From Sulfurovum sp. (GTDB lineage: Bacteria; Campylobacterota; Campylobacteria; Campylobacterales; Sulfurovaceae), in contig JALSTF010000063.1 in NCBI GenBank assembly GCA_026983895.1, forward strand, positions 1 through 18,336: a stretch of 18,336 bases of DNA, read 5' to 3'. The notes under the pieces are model-generated. The model had not been told where the DNA came from and did no database searches. It saw nothing but the letters and a program-made list of their open reading frames with translations. Below are positions 6,991 through 14,285 of this stretch, piece after piece (the stretch's first letter is position 1; every line of letters starts with the position of its first letter). The position numbers and the translations under genes were made by a program.

Positions 6991-7217
6991 AATGTGTAAT
7001 ATGTAAACATGGAGAAACAACAGCAGGAACGACAACAGTTACTTTGGAAAAAAATGATTCCACAATTGTATTTAAAGAAGTTCCGGCTCAAATTTGTGAT
7101 AATTGTGGAGAAAAGTACATCGATGAAGCTACCACAAAAGAGTTATTAAAAAAGGCAAGAGATATAGTTAAAAATGGTGTAGAAGTAGATATTAGAAAGT
7201 ATGAAGTAGCTGCATAA
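6987..7217 (+). CDS. YgiT-type zinc-finger protein, putative antitoxin
   Basis: 76 residues with two Cys pairs, CVIC (3-6) and CDNCGEKYID (from 37), that would bind one zinc ion, as in the N-terminal half of the MqsA antitoxin. The C-terminal HTH half of MqsA, which binds DNA, is missing: the chain ends soon after a helix KELLKKARDIVKNG and the short tail VDIRKYEVAA. In MqsA the zinc-finger half is the part that holds the toxin, so this would be a toxin-binding antitoxin without its own repressor domain. It overlaps the DUF4258 gene by four bases and shares its low GC content. The antitoxin role is inferred from the pair arrangement. Confidence 0.8.
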   Translation: MKCVICKHGETTAGTTTVTLEKNDSTIVFKEVPAQICDNCGEKYIDEATTKELLKKARDIVKNGVEVDIRKYEVAA

Positions 7218-7235
7218 ATTGCTAACAAAACAGAG

Positions 7236-7277
7236 GAACGAATCATTTACCCTCTCGGGAAAATGATCGTTTCGTTC
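7236..7277 (+). terminator. Long imperfect hairpin after the zinc-finger gene
   Basis: GAACGAATCATTT (7236-7248) pairs with AAATGA (7261-7266) and TTCGTTC (7271-7277), leaving a four-base bulge; CCC-TCTC-GGG extends it in the loop. Only a weak T-rich stretch follows (TTATTTCT), so it may be a weak terminator or an RNA-stabilising stem. Confidence 0.45.
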
Positions 7278-7297
7278 ATCCGTTATTTCTACACTCA

Positions 7298-7338
7298 TTG
7301 ACATTTCACCAAAAATCGCTATAATCCTCCGCTATAAT
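7298..7338 (+). promoter_or_regulatory. Consensus promoter of gph with doubled -10
   Basis: TTGACA (7298-7303), 16 bases, TATAAT (7320-7325) match the sigma-70 consensus exactly, unusual in this window. A second CGCTATAAT copy follows at 7331-7338, 13 bases downstream, and may give a second start. Both lie before the ATG at 7360. Confidence 0.75.
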
Positions 7339-7359
7339 ATATATCACAAAGGCTATGGC

Positions 7360-8034
7360 ATGAAAAGTCCACAGAAAGAAGCGATATTTTTCGACCTGGA
7401 CGGTACGCTGATTGACAGTGTGCCCGACCTTGCGCTTGCTGTGAACCATATGCTGGAAACCCTGGGCAGAGAAACGTTTGGTGAAGAGACCATCCGCTAC
7501 TGGGTGGGCAACGGTGCACAGATGCTTGTGACGCGTGCGCTGCTTGGAAAAAGAGAAGTGGACGAAACCGTGGACCCTGCCCTGTTCGACAAGGCTTTGA
7601 AGATCTTTCTGGACTTTTACGGCAAACACCTGGCAGAAGTCACCGGTACCTACCCGCATGTTCCCCAGACACTCCAGGCACTGAAGGATGCCGGCTATCG
7701 CCTGGCGATCATTACGAACAAACCTTACGCATTTGTAGGGCCCATACTCAAAAATCTTCAGATGGAAGCACTCTTTGAGATCTGGGTGGGAGGCGATTCT
7801 CTGCCGCAGAAGAAACCGGACCCGGCACCCCTGCTCTATGTCTGCGAAAAGCTGGGAGTTCCGGTTGAAACATGTATCATGGTCGGTGACTCAAAAAATG
7901 ACATTTTGGCCGCCAATGCCTGCGGAATGCAGAGCATCGGCGTGACGTACGGCTATAATTACGGTGAAGATATCCGTCTGCACGGCCCAAGTACCGTTGT
8001 GGACGATTTCAAAGACATTCTGGATCTTTTGTAG
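7360..8034 (+). CDS. gph: HAD-family phosphoglycolate phosphatase
   Basis: Removes phosphate from 2-phosphoglycolate, which arises from DNA end repair or Rubisco oxygenation. The 224 residues are typical for Gph. All four HAD motifs are present: FDLDGTLIDS (nucleophile Asp12, Asp14), the Thr of AIITNKP, the Lys of QKKPDP, and MVGDSKND with the metal-binding acidic pair. The helical cap lies between motifs I and II. The start ATG at 7360 has AAAGG seven bases upstream. The stop overlaps the GAGGAG ribosome site of the next gene, so gph and the FAD oxidoreductase are probably one operon. Other HAD phosphatases of the same subfamily act on related small phosphates, so the substrate is likely rather than proven. 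Confidence 0.9.
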   Translation: MKSPQKEAIFFDLDGTLIDSVPDLALAVNHMLETLGRETFGEETIRYWVGNGAQMLVTRALLGKREVDETVDPALFDKALKIFLDFYGKHLAEVTGTYPHVPQTLQALKDAGYRLAIITNKPYAFVGPILKNLQMEALFEIWVGGDSLPQKKPDPAPLLYVCEKLGVPVETCIMVGDSKNDILAANACGMQSIGVTYGYNYGEDIRLHGPSTVVDDFKDILDLL

Positions 8035-8046
8035 AGGAGTAAAGTG

Positions 8047-9489
8047 ATGGGCAAATCGAAGGTAGCGATCGTTGGCGGCGGTGTGGCAGGAGCGACGGCT
8101 GCACTCCGCCTTGGAGAACTGGGGCTGGATGTCACCCTGTTCGAAAAAGAAAAGAGTCTCGTGAACGGACCGCCTTTCTGCCACCTGCATGCGGGAGGGA
8201 ACCTTTACCGGGAGATCTCTGACGCACAGTGTGTGACACTGTTGAAACAGTCCATCGACTTTCTGCGTTTCTACCCTTTCATTGTGGATTACCGCCCTAC
8301 GGTCATCGCCCTTCCCACAAGCGACAAGGGAACACCCCAGGCGCTTCTGCCGCGCCTGGAACGCTTGAGAAGCGAATATGAAGCACTGATCCGGCATGAT
8401 GCAGAAAACAAAGTACTCGGAGAGAGCAGCGACTACTACCGGCTCTACAGCAGAGAGCAGATGGAGGTTCTCAAAGGGCAGAATGTCGCGGCCGTACCCC
8501 AAAATGCCGATGACTGGATGATCCCGGCGGCCAAGCATATAGACTTCGACAAAGTACAGTTCCCGCTCATTTTGGTACAGGAGTACGGGCTCAATCTTTT
8601 CCGTCTGGCTTCCGGGGTGACACTGGCTCTGGAATCGTTGCAAAACGTGGATCTCAAACGGGAAGCTGTCGTAAGCAATATCCAGGAAAGCTATCCTGAA
8701 AGCGGCTGGGATATCACCTGGGTCCATGAAGACCAGACCGGGCAGGCGCATTTTGACTACCTTATCAACGCTGCCGGATTCAGGTCGGGAAAGATAGACG
8801 ACCTGATCAGTGTGGAGTGCAAACGTATGGTGGAATTCAAAGCTGCCTATATCAGCCGTTGGGAGCAATGCTGCGATACCCTCTGGCCGGAGATCATCTT
8901 CCATGGAGAGCGGGGTACACCGCGCGGTATGGGGCAGTTCACCCCCTACCCGGACGGATACTTCCAGCTTCACGGCATGACCAAGGAGATCACACTTTAT
9001 GAGGATGGTCTGGTCGCCAACTCCGCTGTCAGCTGCCAGCCTCATCTGGGGCAGAATTTCCTTGAAAAGATCGAAAGGTCCTGGAGCCCCGAAGAGACGA
9101 CTCAGAGAACGCAGAGTGCCATCAGGCATATTTCCAGGTTCATTCCCGATTTTTCAAATGCCAAAGTGGGTTCCATACCGCTCTTTGGAGCACAGCAGAT
9201 CCCGGGGGACGACCCGACACTCCGCGTGGCGGAAGTCTCTTTCCCAAAGAAAAGATATGCCCGATGCGAGATCGTCAAAGTCTCTTCTGCACTCGATATG
9301 GCCGATGCCATCGTGAAGGACATGGTCAGCCTGGGATACCTGGAAGCATCCTGCCATCTGGACAAACAGGCAGAAACGGTCAAGACGCTGAAAGAGGAGC
9401 AGATCGCAGAGTATGCCGCAAGCATCGCGGCCCAGAGAAACTACCCGGTTTCCCTCACCCTGCGCACCACATCAAAAGCCGGATCATGA
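8047..9489 (+). CDS. FAD-dependent oxidoreductase, substrate unknown
   Basis: 480 residues from the ATG at 8047; GAGGAG (8034-8039) is seven bases before it and only four before the GTG at 8044. The N-terminus is a dinucleotide-binding fold, VAIVGGGVAGATAALRLGE with Gly10, Gly12 and Gly15, followed by the acidic strand end VTLFEKE. The family-specific segment PPFCHLHAGGNLYREISD (about residues 42-59) probably lines the flavin site. YLINAAGFRSGKIDD is the usual late FAD-binding strand. The C-terminal region includes FIPDFSNAKVGSIPLFGAQQIPGDDPTLR. There is no signal peptide. It resembles the DAO / malate:quinone oxidoreductase class of flavoproteins, but I cannot name the substrate. It follows gph closely and ends four bases from convergent thiL. 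Confidence 0.8.
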   Translation: MGKSKVAIVGGGVAGATAALRLGELGLDVTLFEKEKSLVNGPPFCHLHAGGNLYREISDAQCVTLLKQSIDFLRFYPFIVDYRPTVIALPTSDKGTPQALLPRLERLRSEYEALIRHDAENKVLGESSDYYRLYSREQMEVLKGQNVAAVPQNADDWMIPAAKHIDFDKVQFPLILVQEYGLNLFRLASGVTLALESLQNVDLKREAVVSNIQESYPESGWDITWVHEDQTGQAHFDYLINAAGFRSGKIDDLISVECKRMVEFKAAYISRWEQCCDTLWPEIIFHGERGTPRGMGQFTPYPDGYFQLHGMTKEITLYEDGLVANSAVSCQPHLGQNFLEKIERSWSPEETTQRTQSAIRHISRFIPDFSNAKVGSIPLFGAQQIPGDDPTLRVAEVSFPKKRYARCEIVKVSSALDMADAIVKDMVSLGYLEASCHLDKQAETVKTLKEEQIAEYAASIAAQRNYPVSLTLRTTSKAGS

Positions 9490-9493
9490 TATG

Positions 9494-10321
9494 TTAAAAG
9501 TGGTGGCTTTTGCAGGGAAACCGCTTGTCATTTTTTACCGCTTCCGCAAAAACGGTCAGCGTCGTTCCGCAGGCTTCTGCGATGCTTTCAAGTCCTTTCA
9601 AATGCTCTTTTTTAAAACCGACAAGCATTTCATACTCTTCCCCGCTAAAGCCGATATCATCACTAATATTCTTTAATATGTTAAAGCCGTATTCATTCAT
9701 ATCCAACAACTTGTTCGTATCGCAGTAGAGACCGTCTGAAAGGTCCATGCCGGCATGCAGAAGGGGGCGTGCTTTCTGCACGAATTCTTTTCTGAGTACC
9801 GGTTCGTAAAAACATGAATCCTCTGCAATCTCTTCGCCATTGAGGAGTTTTTCCAGATCGCGCCTGCTCTCTCCGAGCGTACCGGTATAGGCAAGCAGAT
9901 CCCCCTCTTCAAGTCCTTTTCTCAGAAGCGGATCATCACTGTGCGAAATGATCGTGATAGAGAGATGCAGTTTGTCTCCGCCGACCGTATCCCCGCCAAT
10001 GATCTCACAGCCGTATTCGGCAGCGGTCTTCTCCAGGCTCTGTGTCAGTTCGTCTATCTCCCCGGTCGTCATATCAGGAGGCAGCGAGACCGCCACCAGC
10101 GCATAGCGCGGCTGCGCATTCATGGCAATGGCATCGGAGAGGTTGACCAGCATCGCTTTACGTCCGATCTGAGCCATACTCATCCACTCTCTTTTGAAAT
10201 GTGTTCCTTCAAAAAACGCATCTGCACTGTAAATGTTTTTTCCGATCACCGCCGCATCATCGCCGATATATTTGGAACTCAGCCTGCGGATCAGATAATT
10301 TTCTTTGTCAATCTTTTTCAT
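9494..10321 (-). CDS. thiL: Thiamine-monophosphate kinase
   Basis: Phosphorylates thiamine monophosphate to thiamine diphosphate with ATP, the last step of cofactor B1 synthesis. It is an AIR-synthase/PurM-type fold: IGDDAAVI (19-26) and SADAFFEGTHF (32-42) form the metal and substrate site, LVNLSDAIAMNAQP (58-71) and IIGGDTVGG (107-115) the ATP and Mg side, and MDLSDGL (192-198) is conserved. At 275 residues it is shorter than the E. coli enzyme (about 325); short forms occur in this phylum. The open frame extends upstream to 10561, but the ThiL homology starts at the ATG at 10321. There is no Shine-Dalgarno sequence; a GCTACAAT -10 ends seven bases before the ATG, so the mRNA may be leaderless. 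Confidence 0.92.
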   Translation of the reverse strand: MKKIDKENYLIRRLSSKYIGDDAAVIGKNIYSADAFFEGTHFKREWMSMAQIGRKAMLVNLSDAIAMNAQPRYALVAVSLPPDMTTGEIDELTQSLEKTAAEYGCEIIGGDTVGGDKLHLSITIISHSDDPLLRKGLEEGDLLAYTGTLGESRRDLEKLLNGEEIAEDSCFYEPVLRKEFVQKARPLLHAGMDLSDGLYCDTNKLLDMNEYGFNILKNISDDIGFSGEEYEMLVGFKKEHLKGLESIAEACGTTLTVFAEAVKNDKRFPCKSHHF

Positions 10322-10328
10322 AGTTGCG

Positions 10329-10336
10329 ATTGTAGC
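10329..10336 (-). promoter_or_regulatory. -10 box of thiL (possibly leaderless)
   Basis: GCTACAAT on the minus strand; only seven bases separate it from the ATG at 10321, placing the likely RNA start at or next to the start codon. Confidence 0.5.
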
Positions 10337-10408
10337 ATAGCTTATTGGATAATTTAAGTTTATTCGCCTAAAATTAAATATTACATTACGTATTTGAGGA
10401 GAGTGGAA

Positions 10409-11185
10409 ATGAAATATCGAAATATTGCCGTATTGTTCGTCGGTTCCTTTCTGGCAGGAAATGTAGCCTATGCCGACTTTGGAGATGCCGTGGTCGGCGG
10501 TCTTGTCGGCGGTGCGGTCGGATCGGTCATCACGAATGAAGTATATAACAGCAACCGGCACAGTGCGCCTCCTTCACGGCACTACTATAAGAAAAAGCGC
10601 TATAAGAAAAAAGCAAAGAAAAGGTATGTCGCTCCCCAAATGACACCGGAAAAGAAGATCCAAAAAGCACTGGCCAGCCTGGGGTTCTACCACGGAAGGA
10701 TCGATGGTGAGATCAACTCATTCGAAACACGTTCGGCCATCAAAGCGATGAACGAAGCCTACGAGATCAGCCATACCGCTTCCCTCAAACCCGAAGCAAG
10801 GGATGCCCTGATCTTTCTTGGGACACTCTTTGAGTTTGACAGAAACCTCATTGCCCGTGGGAGCGATGCCCGAAGCAAAGGCAAAAAGATACAAACCGCC
10901 CTTAAAATACAAGGATTCTACCATTCCAGGATAGATGGTGCTGTCGGGCCTGCTACACGCAGAGCCATCGCAGAATACAAAGCGGCAAAAGGACTTTCTT
11001 ACGGTGACAGGCTTGATTATGAAGAGGAGTATCAGCTCATCAGTTCCGCCAAAGCACTGAATGACAAAAATATTGAAGACACCATCAACTCCCTCAAAGG
11101 GAGCGGGAGTGCGGCACAACAGCCTGCACAGCCGACGCAAACCCTTCAAATGCATCCGGCCGTACAAAATATGCCGCAAAACTAA
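10409..11185 (+). CDS. Secreted glycine-zipper protein with two peptidoglycan-binding repeats
   Basis: 258 residues from the ATG at 10409, which has GAGGAG about seven bases upstream. Residues 1-22 are a Sec signal peptide (hydrophobic VLFVGSFLAG, cleavage after AYA). Residues 25-40 form a glycine zipper (GDAVVGGLVGGAVGSV) as in outer-membrane-associated lipoprotein-like proteins. Residues 58-73 are a strongly basic Lys/Tyr linker. Two peptidoglycan-binding-1-like repeats follow, at about 82-122 (KIQKALASLGFYHGRIDGEI) and 159-200 (KIQTALKIQGFYHSRIDGAV). The C-terminal tail is Gln/Pro-rich. No catalytic domain is visible, so it probably anchors or senses the cell wall from the periplasm. It is divergent from thiL and followed by a terminator hairpin. 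Confidence 0.85.
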   Translation: MKYRNIAVLFVGSFLAGNVAYADFGDAVVGGLVGGAVGSVITNEVYNSNRHSAPPSRHYYKKKRYKKKAKKRYVAPQMTPEKKIQKALASLGFYHGRIDGEINSFETRSAIKAMNEAYEISHTASLKPEARDALIFLGTLFEFDRNLIARGSDARSKGKKIQTALKIQGFYHSRIDGAVGPATRRAIAEYKAAKGLSYGDRLDYEEEYQLISSAKALNDKNIEDTINSLKGSGSAAQQPAQPTQTLQMHPAVQNMPQN

Positions 11186-11236
11186 AGGGCACCGCTAAAG
11201 TGTGTCAACATAGGTAACAATGTTGCATCTCTTGAC

Positions 11237-11273
11237 GGCAGATCTCTGCGAACCAAAACAGATCTGCCCTTTT
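11237..11273 (+). terminator. Terminator after the peptidoglycan-binding gene
   Basis: GGCAGATCT (11237-11245) pairs perfectly with AGATCTGCC (11260-11268) across a 14-base loop, followed by CTTTT. The T-run is short, so strength is moderate. Confidence 0.6.
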
Positions 11274-11275
11274 AC

Positions 11276-11283
11276 GCTATAAT
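11276..11283 (+). promoter_or_regulatory. -10 box of the 350-residue gene
   Basis: GCTATAAT, 34 bases before the ATG at 11318, directly after the terminator stem. No clear -35. Confidence 0.5.
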
Positions 11284-11317
11284 CATTTCATTAAAACGAA
11301 GGAAAAATCTTAATTAC

Positions 11318-12370
11318 ATGTATACATTTAAAATAAAAGCATTTTTTTTCAATGCCCAAACCGACTATCTTCCTTACTATAAACAGTTCAGCATCGTTCT
11401 GGATGAAGAGGCCAAAGCATCTGACATACTTGCTGCTGTCAAAGCACAGAATGAGAATTTTGCCTACCCGGAAGAGAAGCTGGTCTTCAGGATCAACGAT
11501 CTGGTCGTCCATGGAGAGCAGGCGGTCAAAGAGATCGTTGAACGGCTCGGAACATCACTGCAGATCGATCCGGTCAACGCTTACCGTGCCAACAATGGGC
11601 TCATCATCAATGACGACGACTTCATGCAGCGCTTCGGGCTCCTTGCCCCCTATGCATCCGAAGAGGACAAAGCGTACTATGAAACACTCTATGCCCTGCA
11701 CTATGCGTCGGAAACGGAGAAATTCGACCGTGACTACATCGGTGATGCCGTCCTTGTTCTTGCCCATCGGATGATCGCGGAAGAGAGTGAACATGCGGAA
11801 GTGATCCTCCATACCATCAGCGAAATGCATAGCGGCCTTTTTGAGTGTGAATACGAGAACAACCTCTTCAATGCAGAGGACCACACTGCTGCCATCGAAG
11901 CACTCAAGCAGATGGCCAAACCGCCCAAAAGCGACAAACCCGGCTTCATGGACAAGATGGCCGCCAAGTTCATCAAAAAGCCTGGAACAAAAGAGGCGCC
12001 TGCCGTACTCAAGGAGACCGAAGGGAAAGAGATCGCCTATTATTATGGATATGCCCAGGACAATACAGAAGCTGTCTCACAGAAGATCGCTGCACTGGGG
12101 GCAAAAATGACTGCCTTCTCAGGAGCGCACAAACTTTCAGGACTCACCCTGCTTGAAGACCGAAAAGAACTCGCATTCAAAAAAGCGGGGACGACGCTGC
12201 TCGATGCCCTTGACAGCGGAGCGGATATTCTTGTGGTCGAAGACAAAGAAGTCTGCCTTATGTTCAAAAAGAACCTTGCCGCCATCGAGAGAACGGTAGG
12301 AAGGGACATTGTCCTTGAATGCATCACGACAGAAGACTTCCTTGCCATGAACGAAAGTGTTGCGGCCTGA
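11318..12370 (+). CDS. Cysteine-poor SdhB-SdhE-like fusion protein
   Basis: 350 residues. By eye, residues 3-225 align with the SdhB encoded downstream: IKAFFFNAQTDYLPYYKQ against IKAFRFNAETDYLPYYKQ; LIINDDDFMQRFGLLAPY against MIIDKKDFWDKHAAVQPY; and ALHYASETEKFDRDYIG against ACHYSCPALEANSDFLG. Residues 238-345 align with the second half of SdhE: KLSG in place of KCCG, then AGTTLLDALDSGADILV against AGNAMVDAIDNNADIMV, then TVGRDI against VIGRDV. Only three Cys remain (177, 313, 335); at most Cys177 matches a cluster ligand, so no iron-sulfur cluster is expected. The fusion order recalls TfrB of methanogen thiol:fumarate reductase. It is probably an assembly, scaffold or regulatory partner of SdhABE, which is inference. 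The start ATG has AAGGA about 14 bases upstream, rather far. Possibly an existing DUF family; not checked. Confidence 0.85.
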   Translation: MYTFKIKAFFFNAQTDYLPYYKQFSIVLDEEAKASDILAAVKAQNENFAYPEEKLVFRINDLVVHGEQAVKEIVERLGTSLQIDPVNAYRANNGLIINDDDFMQRFGLLAPYASEEDKAYYETLYALHYASETEKFDRDYIGDAVLVLAHRMIAEESEHAEVILHTISEMHSGLFECEYENNLFNAEDHTAAIEALKQMAKPPKSDKPGFMDKMAAKFIKKPGTKEAPAVLKETEGKEIAYYYGYAQDNTEAVSQKIAALGAKMTAFSGAHKLSGLTLLEDRKELAFKKAGTTLLDALDSGADILVVEDKEVCLMFKKNLAAIERTVGRDIVLECITTEDFLAMNESVAA

Positions 12371-12399
12371 GGCATATGATTTCTGCAGGAGAATTTTAG

Positions 12400-12419
12400 G
12401 AGAAAGGACCCCTTTTCTC
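12400..12419 (+). terminator. Hairpin between the fusion gene and sdhA
   Basis: GAGAAAGG, loop ACCC, CTTTTCTC: eight bp with one G-U pair. A pyrimidine-rich stretch but no T-run follows, so it may only attenuate or stabilise the upstream message. Confidence 0.35.
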
Positions 12420-12484
12420 TCCTTCCCCATCTGATAAAACCGTAACACCCCCTGTTTTCGACCCCTCTTCTCCTACAATATTAA

Positions 12485-12512
12485 TTAACCTTAATAACTA
12501 AAAAGATATAAT
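12485..12512 (+). promoter_or_regulatory. Promoter of sdhABE
   Basis: TTAACC (12485-12490), 16 bases, TATAAT (12507-12512), 32 bases before the sdhA ATG, within an AT-rich stretch. Confidence 0.55.
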
Positions 12513-12544
12513 CAATGTAAATTGCAACAAAGGACATAGCTACT

Positions 12545-14275
12545 ATGAATACGAACTCAGATGTTAAAATCTACGAATATGATGCTGTGATCGTCGGTGC
12601 CGGTCTGGCTGGACTGGCTGCTGCCAAAGAGCTTACCGCTGCGGGCAAGCGGACTGCGGTCATCACCAAACTGCACCCCCTCAGATCACACTCGGGTGCT
12701 GCTCAGGGCGGGATCAACGCGGCTTTGGGTAAAGACGACTCTACGGAGCTTCACGAATTTGATACGGTCAAAGGTTCTGACTACCTGGCTGACCAGGATG
12801 CGGTCGAACTGATGTGTACCAAAGCACCGGAGACCATCCGGTGGGCGGAAAGAATGGGGGCAGTTTTCTCCAGAGATGAAGAAGGTGACATTGCCATCAG
12901 GCCTTTTGGGGGACAGTCCAAACCAAGAGCGTGCTATGCAAAGGACCGGACCGGACTGGCAGTGCTTCAGGCCATCTATGAGCAGGCATTCCGTGAAGGC
13001 ATCGAAGTATTTGACGAATGGTATGCGGCAGACCTTCTTTATAAGGATGGGAAAGCCTATGGCGTTTCTGCTTTCAACATCCGTGATTCCCAACCGGCGA
13101 TCTTCAATGCAAAAGTAGTCATGTTCGCTACCGGCGGGCATGCAAGAGCTTACCGGTTCAACTCCAATGCCCATGCCAATACGGGTGATTCACTCTCCAT
13201 TGTTGCAAGACACGGCCTTCCGCTTGAAGATATGGAGTTCGTACAGTTCCACCCCAGCGGACTTGGCGGTTCAGGGGTCCTCATCTCGGAAGCGGCGCGT
13301 GGTGAAGGCGGACGCCTTTACAACTCTGAAGGTGAACGTTTTATGAGTAAATATGCGCCCAACGCTATGGAGCTTGCTTCCAGAGATGTGGTATCCAGAG
13401 CGATCATGGAAGAGGTACGCCAGGGACGCGGTGTAGGCAAGGACGGCCAGTCAGTCAATATAGACCTGACACACCTCGACCCCGAGATCATTCTGACAAG
13501 ACTGCCTGAGCTTCGTGAACTTGCTATCGCTTTCCAGGGGCAGGATATGCTTAAAGAGCCTATCCACATCTCTGCTACGGCACACTACTCCATGGGCGGT
13601 ATCCCTACCAACATCGACTGCCAGGTACAGAAGAATGCAGAAGGCGACCTTGTAGAAGGTTTCTATGCAGCCGGCGAGTGTTCCTGTGTCTCCGTACACG
13701 GTGCGAACAGACTGGGCGCGAACTCTGTCCTTGAAGCGCTCCTCTTCGGGCGCCATGCAGGGGAAAACATGGTCAAAGCACTTGATGAAGGTGTGGAACT
13801 CCACAAAGCGACCAAAGCCGATGCAGAAGGTATGCTCGAAGAACTTCACCGTATCAAGACATCCAACGGTACAGAAAGAGTGGCAGATCTCAGAACGGAA
13901 CTGCAGAACGGTATGACGGCCAATGCCGGCGTATTTAGAACGAAAGAGTCTCTTGAAAAGCAGATCAAACTCATTGACAGCCTTCTGAAACGATACAAAA
14001 ATATCCGTATCGATGACAAAAGCAATACGTTCAACACGGAACTCCAGGAAGCACTCGAACTCGGACATATGCTTGAATTTTCCAAATTCATTGTCGTAGG
14101 GGCACTTGAAAGAGAAGAGAGCCGCGGAGGACACTTCAGGGAAGACTTCCCGACCAGAGATGATGAAAGATTCCTCAAACACACGTACGCCTATATGGAC
14201 AAGGACTACAACATCACCACAGAATGGGGAGAAGTGACCCTCGGCAAGTTTGAACCTAAAGAAAGAACATATTAA
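12545..14275 (+). CDS. sdhA: Succinate dehydrogenase / fumarate reductase flavoprotein subunit
   Basis: Catalytic subunit interconverting succinate and fumarate. The FAD-binding fold starts at VIVGAGLAGLAAAKEL (16-31). LRSHSGAAQGG (46-56) holds the His (49) that links FAD covalently. Active-site residues are visible as QFHPSG (His237), EAARGEGGRLYN (Arg253), AHYSMGG (His348) and HGANRLGANS (Arg390). The C-terminal domain ends in the typical ESRGGHFREDFPTRDD segment. At 576 residues it is complete. The N-terminus MNTNSDVKIYEYDAVIVGAG carries no twin-arginine signal, unlike the exported MfrA proteins of Wolinella and Campylobacter, so the enzyme should face the cytoplasm. AAAGGA lies ten bases before the ATG. 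SdhB follows almost without a gap. Whether it runs as dehydrogenase or, in a reductive TCA cycle, as reductase cannot be told here. Confidence 0.95.
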   Translation: MNTNSDVKIYEYDAVIVGAGLAGLAAAKELTAAGKRTAVITKLHPLRSHSGAAQGGINAALGKDDSTELHEFDTVKGSDYLADQDAVELMCTKAPETIRWAERMGAVFSRDEEGDIAIRPFGGQSKPRACYAKDRTGLAVLQAIYEQAFREGIEVFDEWYAADLLYKDGKAYGVSAFNIRDSQPAIFNAKVVMFATGGHARAYRFNSNAHANTGDSLSIVARHGLPLEDMEFVQFHPSGLGGSGVLISEAARGEGGRLYNSEGERFMSKYAPNAMELASRDVVSRAIMEEVRQGRGVGKDGQSVNIDLTHLDPEIILTRLPELRELAIAFQGQDMLKEPIHISATAHYSMGGIPTNIDCQVQKNAEGDLVEGFYAAGECSCVSVHGANRLGANSVLEALLFGRHAGENMVKALDEGVELHKATKADAEGMLEELHRIKTSNGTERVADLRTELQNGMTANAGVFRTKESLEKQIKLIDSLLKRYKNIRIDDKSNTFNTELQEALELGHMLEFSKFIVVGALEREESRGGHFREDFPTRDDERFLKHTYAYMDKDYNITTEWGEVTLGKFEPKERTY

Positions 14276-14285
14276 GGAGGGCATG

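Noticed and set aside
7891..9129. Long minus-strand open frame of 412 codons
   Set aside because: Shadow of gph and the FAD oxidoreductase; no domain or ribosome site.
10322..10561. Upstream extension of thiL by 80 codons
   Set aside because: It overlaps the divergent secreted-protein gene and its signal peptide; ThiL homology begins at 10321.
11318..12370. Calling the SdhB-like fusion a pseudogene
   Set aside because: The frame is intact for 350 codons with normal codon use and its own promoter; only the cluster Cys are lost.
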